From the NCBI GenBank assembly GCA_031289165.1, contig JAITPZ010000089.1, positions 1 through 5,730 on the forward strand: a stretch of 5,730 nt of DNA. The letters are read 5' to 3'. A program made the translations under genes and the position numbers. This DNA is from Synergistaceae bacterium. Lineage in GTDB: Bacteria > Synergistota > Synergistia > Synergistales > Aminobacteriaceae. Of this stretch, positions 1-5,501 are shown piece after piece. The notes beneath the pieces are model-generated. The model did no database searches, had not been told where the DNA came from, and saw nothing but the letters and a program-made list of their open reading frames with translations. Every line of letters begins with the position of its first letter. Within the stretch, counting starts at the first letter, position 1.

Positions 1-450
1 AACGCGGACGTCGTGCTTCCCGTCGATGTCCTGCGCGACATGGAAAAAGAGGGCGTATTCAAAAAGCTTCACAATAAGTTCTATACGACCGTGGGCAACG
101 GAACGGCTGTGGCCAGCGCCAAACGATTCGGCTCCGAGATTGCCGACAGGCTGGTGGCCGATGGAGTTACAGCCGTCATCCTGACCTCGACCTGAGGCAC
201 CTGCACTCGTTGCGGTGCAACGATGGTGAAGGAAATAGAACGCAAACTCCCCGTAGTTCACGTCTGTACCATTGTCCCCATTTCACAGACCGTCGGAGCC
301 AACAGAATCGTCCCGGCGATCGCGATTCCTCATCCTTTCGGTGATCCAGGCCGAACCCCGGAAGAAGAAAAAGTCATTCGCAGACATCTCGTCGAAAAGG
401 CCCTCAGGGCCCTGCAGACCGAGATCACCGAGCAAACCGTTTTTAATTGA
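1..450 (+). CDS. grdB: Glycine reductase protein B, selenocysteine subunit (C-terminal part, cut by window start)
   Basis: This is the last 149 residues of the gamma subunit of substrate-specific protein B. In the known pathway the subunit uses a selenol to attack the alpha carbon of glycine held as a Schiff base on the pyruvoyl subunit (GrdE), releasing ammonia and leaving a carboxymethyl-selenoether for transfer to GrdA. The frame is open from base 1 to TGA 448-450 apart from TGA at 193-195. I read that codon as selenocysteine because the sequence continues in frame with typical family sequence: ILTST-U-GTCTRCGATM, giving a U-x-x-C-x-x-C motif (fragment residues 65, 68, 71), then VGANRIVPAIAIPHPFGDP and a terminal EQTVFN. 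Eighty-four residues follow U, close to the number in characterised GrdB, so about 285 N-terminal residues should lie outside the window. The sarcosine and betaine paralogues (GrdF, GrdI) share this motif; the adjacent grdC and grdD favour grdB. Sec-unaware annotation would split it into two short ORFs. Confidence 0.93.
193..222 (+). promoter_or_regulatory. Selenocysteine UGA codon with bacterial SECIS-like hairpin
   Basis: UGA is at 193-195. Twelve bases later there is a perfect 6-bp inverted repeat, CGTTGC (208-213) and GCAACG (217-222), closing a GGT loop (214-216). The loop begins 18 bases after the UGA and opens with G-G-U. This fits the bacterial SECIS pattern of a short stem whose apical loop carries an early G and lies within a few tens of bases of the UGA, recognised by SelB. 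A competing 5-bp stem, TGCAC (202-206) with GTGCA (215-219), is also possible. The element lies inside the coding sequence for the conserved GTCTRCGAT segment, so its bases serve protein and RNA at once. The fold was found by eye; no energy was computed. Confidence 0.82.
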
Positions 451-473
451 ACGCGGTTGGCTGATTCAGCATG

Positions 474-499
474 GGGCCCAGGCGGACAAACCTGGGCCC
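474..499 (+). other. Strong stem-loop in the grdB-grdC spacer
   Basis: GGGCCCAGG (474-482) pairs perfectly with CCTGGGCCC (491-499) around an 8-base loop, and two G-U pairs can extend the base. It starts 23 bases after the grdB stop and ends 19 bases before the grdC Shine-Dalgarno sequence. No T-run follows (next bases tgtcattgaaa), so it is not a canonical intrinsic terminator. It could be an RNA-processing or stabilising element, or a partial attenuator that sets the ratio of protein B to protein C. Confidence 0.65.
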
Positions 500-535
500 T
501 GTCATTGAAACAACCGCCAGGGAGGACATAAGTTT

Positions 536-2068
536 ATGTCGAACGTTGGAATTAAAGGATATTCCTATTGTTTGAACCATACGCCGGAACTGGGCCTGCA
601 CTATGGCTCGACGCCCTTCACGGAACACGAGGCGAAGGGTGAGAGCGATTTTCTGAAAGCCCTGCCCAAACACATCCAGACCTGGGAGAAAGCCATGCAG
701 TACGCGCCGAACCAGGCCTACATCGGCGGTATAAGTTACGGAGAATTCGAGGCCGCGAAAACGCCCTGGATCGAGAACTGTCTGAAGGACTCGAAGCGTT
801 ACGGCAGATACGGAGAGATCATGCCGGAAGATGAGTTCCTCGGGCTGATGGCGATATGCGACGTCTTCGACCTGATCTGGCTGGAAAAGAGCTTTGCCGG
901 CGGCGTCAGGGAAAAATTGCTGAAAGACCCCGTCATGACGGAAGCTGTCGTGTCCCGCATGAAGGGGTTGCACGACCTCCCCGAGATCGAGGCCGAGGTC
1001 AAAGACAAAAAGGCCCGTCCGCTTTACTTCGGCGGCAAAGTCGTCGGCTGCGTTCGCAACGGGCACGAGATCGACGACTGCCTTTTCGCCTACGTTCTGA
1101 TGGAAAACCTGGCGTGCAAGGCGGGCGGCGTTCTGGCCCTGCTGCACCTGATAAAAAACAGCGGCGTGAGGGCCGAGGAGATCGACTTCGTGATCGAATG
1201 CTCCGAGGAGGGTGCCGGTGACATGAACCAGCGCGCGGGCGGCAACTTCGCCAAGGCTGTAGCGGAGACCGCGGGCTGCGTCAACGCCTCCGGGTGCGAC
1301 GTGCGCGGCTTCTGCGCCGGGCCCGTCAACGCCATCATCGCGGCGGCCTCGCAGGTCGCGGCGGGCGCGCGTAAAAACTGCGTCGTTCTCGCGGGCGGCG
1401 CCGTCCCCAAGTTGTTCATGAACAGCCGCGATCACGTTAAAAAGGACCTTCCCGCCCTCGAGGACTGCCTCGGGAATTTCGCGATACTGCTGGTTCCCGA
1501 CGACGGCACGAACCCCGTCATCCGCCTCGACGCCCTGGGCAAGCACTCCGTGGGCGCGGGGGCCGCGCCCCAGGCCATCACCTCCGCTCTGATCTACGAG
1601 CCGCTGACCGCCGAGGGGCTGACCTTCGGCGACGTGGACAAATACGCGGCCGAGCTTCAGATTCCCGAGATCACGCTTCCCGCCGGAGCGGGCGACGTGC
1701 CGAATGCCAACATCAGGATGACCGCCGCCCTGGCCGTCATGAAAAAGACCATCGAAAAGAGCGAAATGGACGCCTTCATCAAAAAGCACGGCATCATCGG
1801 CTTCGCGCACACGCAGGGTCATATCCCCTCGGGCGTTCCCTTCATCGGGATCGCGTGCGACGCCATCAGGGCCGGCACGATGAAGCGCGTCATGATCATC
1901 GGCAAGGGCAGCCTCTTCCTGGCGCGCCTGACGAACCTCGCGGACGGCGGGTCGTTCCTGATCGAACCCTCGAAGGGTGCTGCAACGAAGGGCGGAGCCG
2001 TCAGTAAGGAAGACGTGAAAAACCTGATTCTGGAGGCGCTCTCCGAAATTGCCGGCAGGCTGAACTGA
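536..2068 (+). CDS. grdC: Glycine/sarcosine/betaine reductase protein C, beta subunit
   Basis: This 510-residue protein has the usual GrdC length. With GrdD it forms protein C, which takes the acetyl group generated on selenoprotein A and releases it as acetyl phosphate for substrate-level ATP synthesis. The N terminus (IKGYSYCLNHTPELGLHYGST, then PNQAYIGGISYGE at about 58-70) is characteristic of the family. The centre and C terminus resemble thiolase-fold, FabH-like enzymes. DFVIECSEEGAGDMNQR (217-233) and DVRGFCAGP (255-263) place Cys260 where such enzymes carry their nucleophile. GFAHTQGHIPSG (422-433) supplies histidines like those of the second half of that active site. The equivalence is judged from the motif, not an alignment. 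ATG 536 has AGGGAGG at 519-525, 10 bases upstream. The gene is co-directional with grdB and is followed by grdD after 14 bases. A long open frame on the opposite strand is a GC-composition shadow. The protein is cytoplasmic, with no membrane segments. Confidence 0.95.
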   Translation: MSNVGIKGYSYCLNHTPELGLHYGSTPFTEHEAKGESDFLKALPKHIQTWEKAMQYAPNQAYIGGISYGEFEAAKTPWIENCLKDSKRYGRYGEIMPEDEFLGLMAICDVFDLIWLEKSFAGGVREKLLKDPVMTEAVVSRMKGLHDLPEIEAEVKDKKARPLYFGGKVVGCVRNGHEIDDCLFAYVLMENLACKAGGVLALLHLIKNSGVRAEEIDFVIECSEEGAGDMNQRAGGNFAKAVAETAGCVNASGCDVRGFCAGPVNAIIAAASQVAAGARKNCVVLAGGAVPKLFMNSRDHVKKDLPALEDCLGNFAILLVPDDGTNPVIRLDALGKHSVGAGAAPQAITSALIYEPLTAEGLTFGDVDKYAAELQIPEITLPAGAGDVPNANIRMTAALAVMKKTIEKSEMDAFIKKHGIIGFAHTQGHIPSGVPFIGIACDAIRAGTMKRVMIIGKGSLFLARLTNLADGGSFLIEPSKGAATKGGAVSKEDVKNLILEALSEIAGRLN

Positions 2069-2085
2069 GGCGGGTGACGAAAATG
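2067..2085 (+). promoter_or_regulatory. grdD ribosome binding site overlapping the grdC stop
   Basis: GAGG at 2067-2070 begins inside the grdC TGA (2066-2068). Two in-frame starts follow: GTG 2074 at 3-base spacing and ATG 2083 at 12-base spacing. The first is too close for normal initiation, so ATG 2083 is preferred even though its spacing is slightly long. The overlap makes re-initiation by ribosomes finishing grdC likely, in keeping with the two proteins forming one complex. Confidence 0.5.
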
Positions 2086-3234
2086 AGCGACATCAAAAAA
2101 CTGGTCGGCGAGTCCCTTGCCGAGATCATCAGCGCGGCGAAGAGCGGCGGCCCGAAGGTTCGCGTCGGCCTGATGGCCGCAGGCAGCGAGCTTGGCGGCG
2201 AGGAGCTGGCGAGGGGCGCGCAGCTCGCGGTCACGACGTACGGCAATGTTCAGCCCGTCATGATCGGCCCCCGCGTTTCGGGATACGACGAACTGGAGTG
2301 GATCGAGACCGACGACTGCGAGTCGAATATCTCCGCCGCGCTGGAAAACGCGCTTAAGGAAAAACGCGTCGACGGCGCGGTGGCGCTGCACTTTCCGTTT
2401 CCGCTGGGCGTCACGACCATCGGGCGCGTCATGACCCCCGCCAGGGGACGGGCCATGATTCTCGCCTCCACGACGGGCACGTCGGCGACGACGCGCGGCG
2501 AGGCCATGCTGCGAAACGCCGTCTACGGCATCGCGACGGCAAAATCTCTGGGCATCGCGGAGCCGACCGTCGGCATTCTGAACGTGGACACCGCGCAGCC
2601 GGTTTTCCGTGCCCTCAACCACCTGATGGAAAGGGGTTACGGCGTCCGGTTCGGCTCGTCCGTTCGGAAGGACGGGGGGTCGGTTCTGCGTGGGAACGAC
2701 GTGCTTGCCGGGGCGGTGGACGTCTGCGTGACGGACACCCTGACGGGCAACGTCCTGATAAAGATGTTTTCCTCCTTCAACACGGGCGGAAGCTACGAGG
2801 CGACGGGCTGGGGCTACGGCCCCTCCTGCGGCGAGGGATGGACGAACGTCGTCTCCATCATCTCCCGGGCGTCGGGCGCCCCCGTCATCGCGAACTCCCT
2901 GACCTTCACGGCCTCCGTCGTGGCGGGGAAACTTCCCGCGAGGGTGGCCGAGGAACTCGCGGCCGCCAAAAGGGCCGGGCTCGACGAGGAGATCGCCGCG
3001 CTGACGCCCAGAACGGCGGTCGAAGAAGAGCTCGTCAAGGCGCCCCCTGCCGAGCCCACGGACGAGGAGCTGCACGGCGTCGACGTTCTGGAGATCGAGA
3101 ACGCGGTGAAGGTGCTCTGGAAGGCGGGAATTTACGCGGAGTCCGCGATGGGCTGCACGGGGCCGGTCGTCAAACTTTCCGCGAAACACGCGGAAAAGGG
3201 AGCGGCCATCCTGAAGGAAAACGGCTACCTTTAA
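2083..3234 (+). CDS. grdD: Glycine/sarcosine/betaine reductase protein C, alpha subunit
   Basis: The protein has 383 residues from ATG 2083. It is the PlsX-related partner of GrdC that carries the acetyl group as a cysteine thioester before phosphorolysis to acetyl phosphate. In characterised GrdD the acetylated cysteine is near residue 359. Here the only cysteine near the C terminus is Cys358, in AESAMGCTGPVVKLS (352-366), so the catalytic residue appears conserved. The N-terminal half contains VRVGLMAAGSELGGEEL (27-42), ALHFPFPLGVTTIGRVMTPARG (101-122) and an NVDTAQPVFRALN segment (167-179). GSYEATGWGYGPSCGEGWTNVVSIISRASGAPVIANSL, beginning at 236, is typical family core. GTG 2074 would add three residues but lies only 3 bases after GAGG (2067-2070), whereas ATG 2083 is 12 bases away and more plausible. 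The GAGG overlaps the grdC stop codon, which suggests translational coupling. A terminator-like hairpin follows. Confidence 0.95.
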   Translation: MSDIKKLVGESLAEIISAAKSGGPKVRVGLMAAGSELGGEELARGAQLAVTTYGNVQPVMIGPRVSGYDELEWIETDDCESNISAALENALKEKRVDGAVALHFPFPLGVTTIGRVMTPARGRAMILASTTGTSATTRGEAMLRNAVYGIATAKSLGIAEPTVGILNVDTAQPVFRALNHLMERGYGVRFGSSVRKDGGSVLRGNDVLAGAVDVCVTDTLTGNVLIKMFSSFNTGGSYEATGWGYGPSCGEGWTNVVSIISRASGAPVIANSLTFTASVVAGKLPARVAEELAAAKRAGLDEEIAALTPRTAVEEELVKAPPAEPTDEELHGVDVLEIENAVKVLWKAGIYAESAMGCTGPVVKLSAKHAEKGAAILKENGYL

Positions 3235-3245
3235 CTTTTCTGACA

Positions 3246-3302
3246 AAAGCATCTCCAAAGGCGGGACCGGACAGTCTTTGCGCTCTTCGGAGATGCTTTC
3301 TT
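3246..3302 (+). terminator. Terminator-like hairpin after grdD
   Basis: AAAGCATCTCC (3246-3256) pairs perfectly with GGAGATGCTTT (3289-3299), an 11-bp stem that ends in a T-rich run (tttctt). The loop is long, 32 bases, and can be shortened by a small internal pairing of AAAG (3257-3260) with CTTT (3276-3279). It begins 11 bases after the grdD stop and is the likely 3' end of the grd transcript. Because the T-run is interrupted by a C, some read-through into the symporter gene is possible. Confidence 0.68.
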
Positions 3303-3320
3303 CGACACAGTAAACGAGAG

Positions 3321-3331
3321 AAAGGAGGTGA
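3321..3331 (+). promoter_or_regulatory. Perfect but orphan Shine-Dalgarno sequence in the symporter leader
   Basis: AAAGGAGGTGA is complementary to the whole usual anti-Shine-Dalgarno tail of 16S rRNA, yet no ATG, GTG or TTG lies 5-12 bases downstream. The only in-frame start nearby is the GTG inside the motif (3328). It sits in the loop of a potential 6-bp hairpin, CGAGAG (3315-3320) with CTCTCG (3340-3345). The true symporter start has its own GAGGAGG at 3403-3409. It may be a ribosome standby site, a leader-peptide relic or a regulatory sequence. Confidence 0.4.
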
Positions 3332-3368
3332 CGGTTTCACTCTCGCACTCCCCTGGCTACCGCGATCG

Positions 3369-3384
3369 AAATACATCTGTATTT
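3369..3384. promoter_or_regulatory. AT-rich inverted repeat upstream of the symporter, possible operator
   Basis: AAATACA (3369-3375) and TGTATTT (3378-3384) form a perfect 7-bp inverted repeat with a 2-base centre. It lies 19 bases before the symporter ribosome binding site, in an otherwise unstructured AT-rich leader. The shape suits a dimeric repressor site, and the right arm also contains a weak -10-like TATTTT. No convincing -35 is visible, and no regulator gene is in the window to pair with it. Confidence 0.35.
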
Positions 3385-3419
3385 TACCAAATCAGAGAGA
3401 AAGAGGAGGACAGATTATC

Positions 3420-4820
3420 ATGATGGAAACGATCATGTATTACAACGGCATTATCAATTCTTTTGTCTGGGGACCATGGATGCTGCTTTTTCTCGTGGGA
3501 ACGGGCATTTATCTTACGCTGATTCTGGGAATTCCGCAGCTTCGCTACTTCGGAATTGTCTGGAAGGAAGTTTTCGGGAAAAAGAGCGGAGCGAGCGCCG
3601 GCGATAAATCCATTTCCTCCTTCGCGGCCATGGCGACGGCGATGGCCGCTACTGTCGGGACCGGCAACATCGCGGGCGTGGCGACGGCCCTGCACCTCGG
3701 CGGGCCCGGCGCTCTCGTGTGGATGCTGGCCTCCGCGCTTTTCGGCATGTGCACCAAGTTCGGCGAGGTCGCGCTGGCCGTCCACTTCCGTCAAAAGGAC
3801 GAGCACGGCGACTGGCGCGGCGGCACCATGTACATCCTGGAGCACGGCGCCGGTCAGAAGTGGCTGGCCGTCGTCTTCGCCGTCTTCGCCTTCCTGGCCT
3901 CCTTCGGAATCGGGGCCGCCGTACAGGCGAACTCCACAGCCGAGGGGCTCCAGATCGGTTTTGGCATCGACCCGCTCTACAGCGGAGTCGTCCTGGCGAT
4001 CATGGTCGGCCTCGTCATCATCGGAGGGCTTCAAAGCCTTTCCACCGTCACAACCTACCTCGTTCCCTTCATGGCAATCTTTTACGTTGTCGGCTCCATC
4101 ATCGTTCTGGCGATGCACGCCTCGGCTATTCCCGCGGCGATCAGCTCCGCGTTCCGCTACGCCTGCACCGACCCTATGGCCATGCCCGGCGCTCTGGCGG
4201 GCTGGACGGTAAAGGAAGCCATCACCAAGGGCATCGCGCGCGGCGTATTCTCCAATGAGGCGGGACTTGGCTCCGCGCCCATGGTCCACGCGACCGCCAA
4301 CGTCGATCACCCCGTCCGTCAGGGCCTTTACGGCATCTTCGAGGTCTTTATGGACACGATCATCATCTGCTCCATGACGGCCCTCGTCATCATTTCCACG
4401 GGAACGCTCACGGGACAGCCCGGACTGACGGGCGCGCAGCTCTCTCTCGTAGCTTTCGAGGCGGGACTCGGCGCCACCGGAAAGTACATTCTGTCCATCG
4501 GTCTCGCGCTCTTCGCCTTCACCACCATCCTGGGCTGGTACTGGTACGCCGAAACCGCTTCCACCTATCTTTTGGGCGTCTGGTTCAAACCCTTCATGAA
4601 GGTCATCTGGATCGTCCTGATCCTTATCGGCGCGGCCGGCGGCCAAATTCTGGGCACGGGCGCCACGGCGTTCCTCACCAACCTCTGGGACCTGGCCGAC
4701 ACCCTGAACGGCCTCATGGCCATCCCCAACCTGATTGGGCTCGTGCTCCTCTCGGGCGTCCTGCGCAAAGTCGTCTCCGACTTCGACGCGAAACGCAAAA
4801 GCGGAGAGATCAGGCTGTAA
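3420..4820 (+). CDS. AGCS-family sodium:alanine/glycine symporter
   Basis: A 466-residue integral inner-membrane protein that couples Na+ entry to uptake of a small neutral amino acid, normally alanine or glycine. Family marks are the GTGNIAGVATAL segment (80-91), the signature-like GGPGALVWMLASALFG (94-109) followed by MCTKFGEVALAVHFR, VQANSTAEGLQ (168-178), RGVFSNEAGLGSAPMVHA (274-291) and WYWYAETASTYLLG (373-386). Hydrophobic stretches near 15-38, 148-170, 186-204, 212-232, 307-327, 356-371, 394-410 and 434-448, with those around the conserved motifs, fit a multi-spanning transporter; the tail (DAKRKSGEIRL) is hydrophilic. Length matches the family (about 450-480). ATG 3420 has GAGGAGG at 3403-3409, 10 bases upstream; a second ATG follows directly at 3423. 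The frame stays open upstream to 2838, but that part is grdD in another frame and the spacer. The adjacent grd genes suggest it supplies glycine or alanine for Stickland fermentation. Substrate preference cannot be read from sequence. Confidence 0.94.
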   Translation: MMETIMYYNGIINSFVWGPWMLLFLVGTGIYLTLILGIPQLRYFGIVWKEVFGKKSGASAGDKSISSFAAMATAMAATVGTGNIAGVATALHLGGPGALVWMLASALFGMCTKFGEVALAVHFRQKDEHGDWRGGTMYILEHGAGQKWLAVVFAVFAFLASFGIGAAVQANSTAEGLQIGFGIDPLYSGVVLAIMVGLVIIGGLQSLSTVTTYLVPFMAIFYVVGSIIVLAMHASAIPAAISSAFRYACTDPMAMPGALAGWTVKEAITKGIARGVFSNEAGLGSAPMVHATANVDHPVRQGLYGIFEVFMDTIIICSMTALVIISTGTLTGQPGLTGAQLSLVAFEAGLGATGKYILSIGLALFAFTTILGWYWYAETASTYLLGVWFKPFMKVIWIVLILIGAAGGQILGTGATAFLTNLWDLADTLNGLMAIPNLIGLVLLSGVLRKVVSDFDAKRKSGEIRL

Positions 4821-4837
4821 AATTTTTTATTAGGGGG

Positions 4838-4860
4838 TTCAGGGGTCCGGGACCCCTGAA
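4838..4860. repeat. GC-rich perfect hairpin downstream of the symporter
   Basis: TTCAGGGGTC (4838-4847) and GACCCCTGAA (4851-4860) form a perfect 10-bp stem around a CGG loop. It starts 17 bases after the symporter stop and precedes the main terminator. No T-run follows on the plus strand; the AT-rich tract (aattttttatt) is on its 5' side. It resembles a short palindromic intergenic repeat or an RNA 3'-end stabiliser more than a terminator. Whether it is repeated elsewhere in the genome cannot be seen here. Confidence 0.55.
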
Positions 4861-4876
4861 TGAAGTTCGCCTCTTC

Positions 4877-4911
4877 AACGCCGTATATGTTTTATTGTAT
4901 ACGGCGTTTTT
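4877..4911 (+). terminator. Rho-independent terminator of the symporter gene
   Basis: AACGCCGTATA (4877-4887) pairs perfectly with TATACGGCGTT (4898-4908). The stem is 11 bp with a 10-base loop, and a run of five T (4907-4911) starts within the stem base. Spacing and shape are those of a classical intrinsic terminator. It lies 56 bases after the symporter stop and closes that transcription unit. The minus-strand side lacks a T-run, so it is most likely one-directional. Confidence 0.88.
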
Positions 4912-4922
4912 CATCAAAGAAC

Positions 4923-4938
4923 AGGACTCCGGAGTCCT
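4923..4938. repeat. 16-base perfect palindrome
   Basis: AGGACTCCGGAGTCCT reads the same on both strands, with no spacer. It lies 11 bases beyond the terminator in non-coding sequence. It could be a dimeric protein-binding site, but no promoter or gene is clearly attached to it and a chance palindrome of this length is not excluded. Confidence 0.3.
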
Positions 4939-5334
4939 TAACGGTATGCGCCCATTGTTTTTGGATGGCCGTGAGCGTCCACGCGGTGGAACGAAAAAAT
5001 GGAGAAGGCTTTCATATCCGCCGGGCGCCAAACCCGGTGTTCGTATAATACTTGTGACTCCCGCGGAATCACATCGCAGCATGAGCCCCACGACGACGAT
5101 GACAAAGCAATAGAACGTTGCTTTCCGGGTGAAACATCCGCGAAAACCCATCCATGAAGTATTCATCCATTCCCACGTTTTTATAGCCGCCAGCCTGGAG
5201 ATATTGTACGATAATTACCGGCCTTCTATCGATGGCATCCTCCTTATTGTATTGATCTGTCAAAGGATTATACAAAATTGATCTGAAGGCCGCTACTGTT
5301 GGATTTTTCAATTCGAAAACTTTGAACTCTCAAG

Positions 5335-5363
5335 TTACATAAAGTGTGCTACAATTCTTTATA
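5335..5363 (+). promoter_or_regulatory. Weak sigma-70-type promoter candidate upstream of the 3' partial gene
   Basis: TTACAT (5335-5340) and TTTATA (5358-5363) are separated by 17 bases. Overlapping them is an extended -10-like TGCTACAAT (5347-5355). The sequence is strongly AT-rich and lies about 140 bases upstream of the terminal open frame, with no terminator visible in between. AT-rich DNA makes such matches by chance, so support is limited. Confidence 0.28.
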
Positions 5364-5501
5364 AATAGGCGAAAATAATGATTTTTGACGACGGAACGCT
5401 TATTCGTACCCAAAGTCAACCTTTTGACAGTTCAAACCGTTTCTGAAGCACCGGACGAATTAGCTATGTGCGGAATGGCCAGATGAAGAGTGGGTGGATG
5501 C

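Larger units (their letters stand above)
4912..5501. other. Spacer of about 590 bases with no convincing gene
   Basis: No plus-strand frame here has a good start, ribosome binding site and protein-like composition together. On the minus strand two overlapping frames are open, 5311 down to 5069 (80 codons, TTG start) and 5166 down to 4810 (118 codons). The first reads like ordinary soluble protein over its first 55 or so residues (for example DRRPVIIVQYLQAGGYKN) but lacks a ribosome binding site at its start. The second opens with a basic stretch and a hydrophobic segment (ATFYCFVIVVVGLML) but then runs through the symporter terminator, so its C-terminal half cannot be real. The region may hold a decayed gene. 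GC drops to about 30% in 5301-5360. A 22-codon frame at 5378-5446 is too small and too poorly signalled to call. Confidence 0.5.

Noticed and set aside
443..1822. Long open frame of 459 codons on the minus strand opposite grdC
   Set aside because: It is fully antisense to a well-supported GrdC sequence; the frame stays open because of GC-rich codon composition and its product has no recognisable motif.
1819..3258. Open frame of 479 codons on the minus strand opposite grdD
   Set aside because: It is a shadow of grdD, very rich in Arg, Gly, Asp and His as expected for a GC-rich antisense frame, with no family resemblance.
2838..3419. Upstream extension of the symporter frame (194 extra residues)
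   Set aside because: It overlaps grdD out of frame and crosses the terminator hairpin. The Arg-rich sequence is not transporter-like, and ATG 3420 has a strong ribosome binding site and the correct family length.
3246..3420. Glycine riboswitch upstream of the symporter
   Set aside because: I looked for the conserved tandem aptamer core segments and did not see them; the hairpins present are better read as a terminator and leader structure.
3384..4646. Open frame of 420 codons on the minus strand opposite the symporter
   Set aside because: It is an antisense shadow, highly charged, with no motif and no start signals.
5044..5049. TATAAT sequence on the plus strand as a promoter
   Set aside because: There is no -35-like sequence at 16-18 bases upstream (CCGGGC lies there), and no gene starts close downstream.
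5243..5248. Strong Shine-Dalgarno on the minus strand (AAGGAGG around 5242-5248)
   Set aside because: The only ATG is directly adjacent to it, and no start codon follows at a usable distance on that strand.
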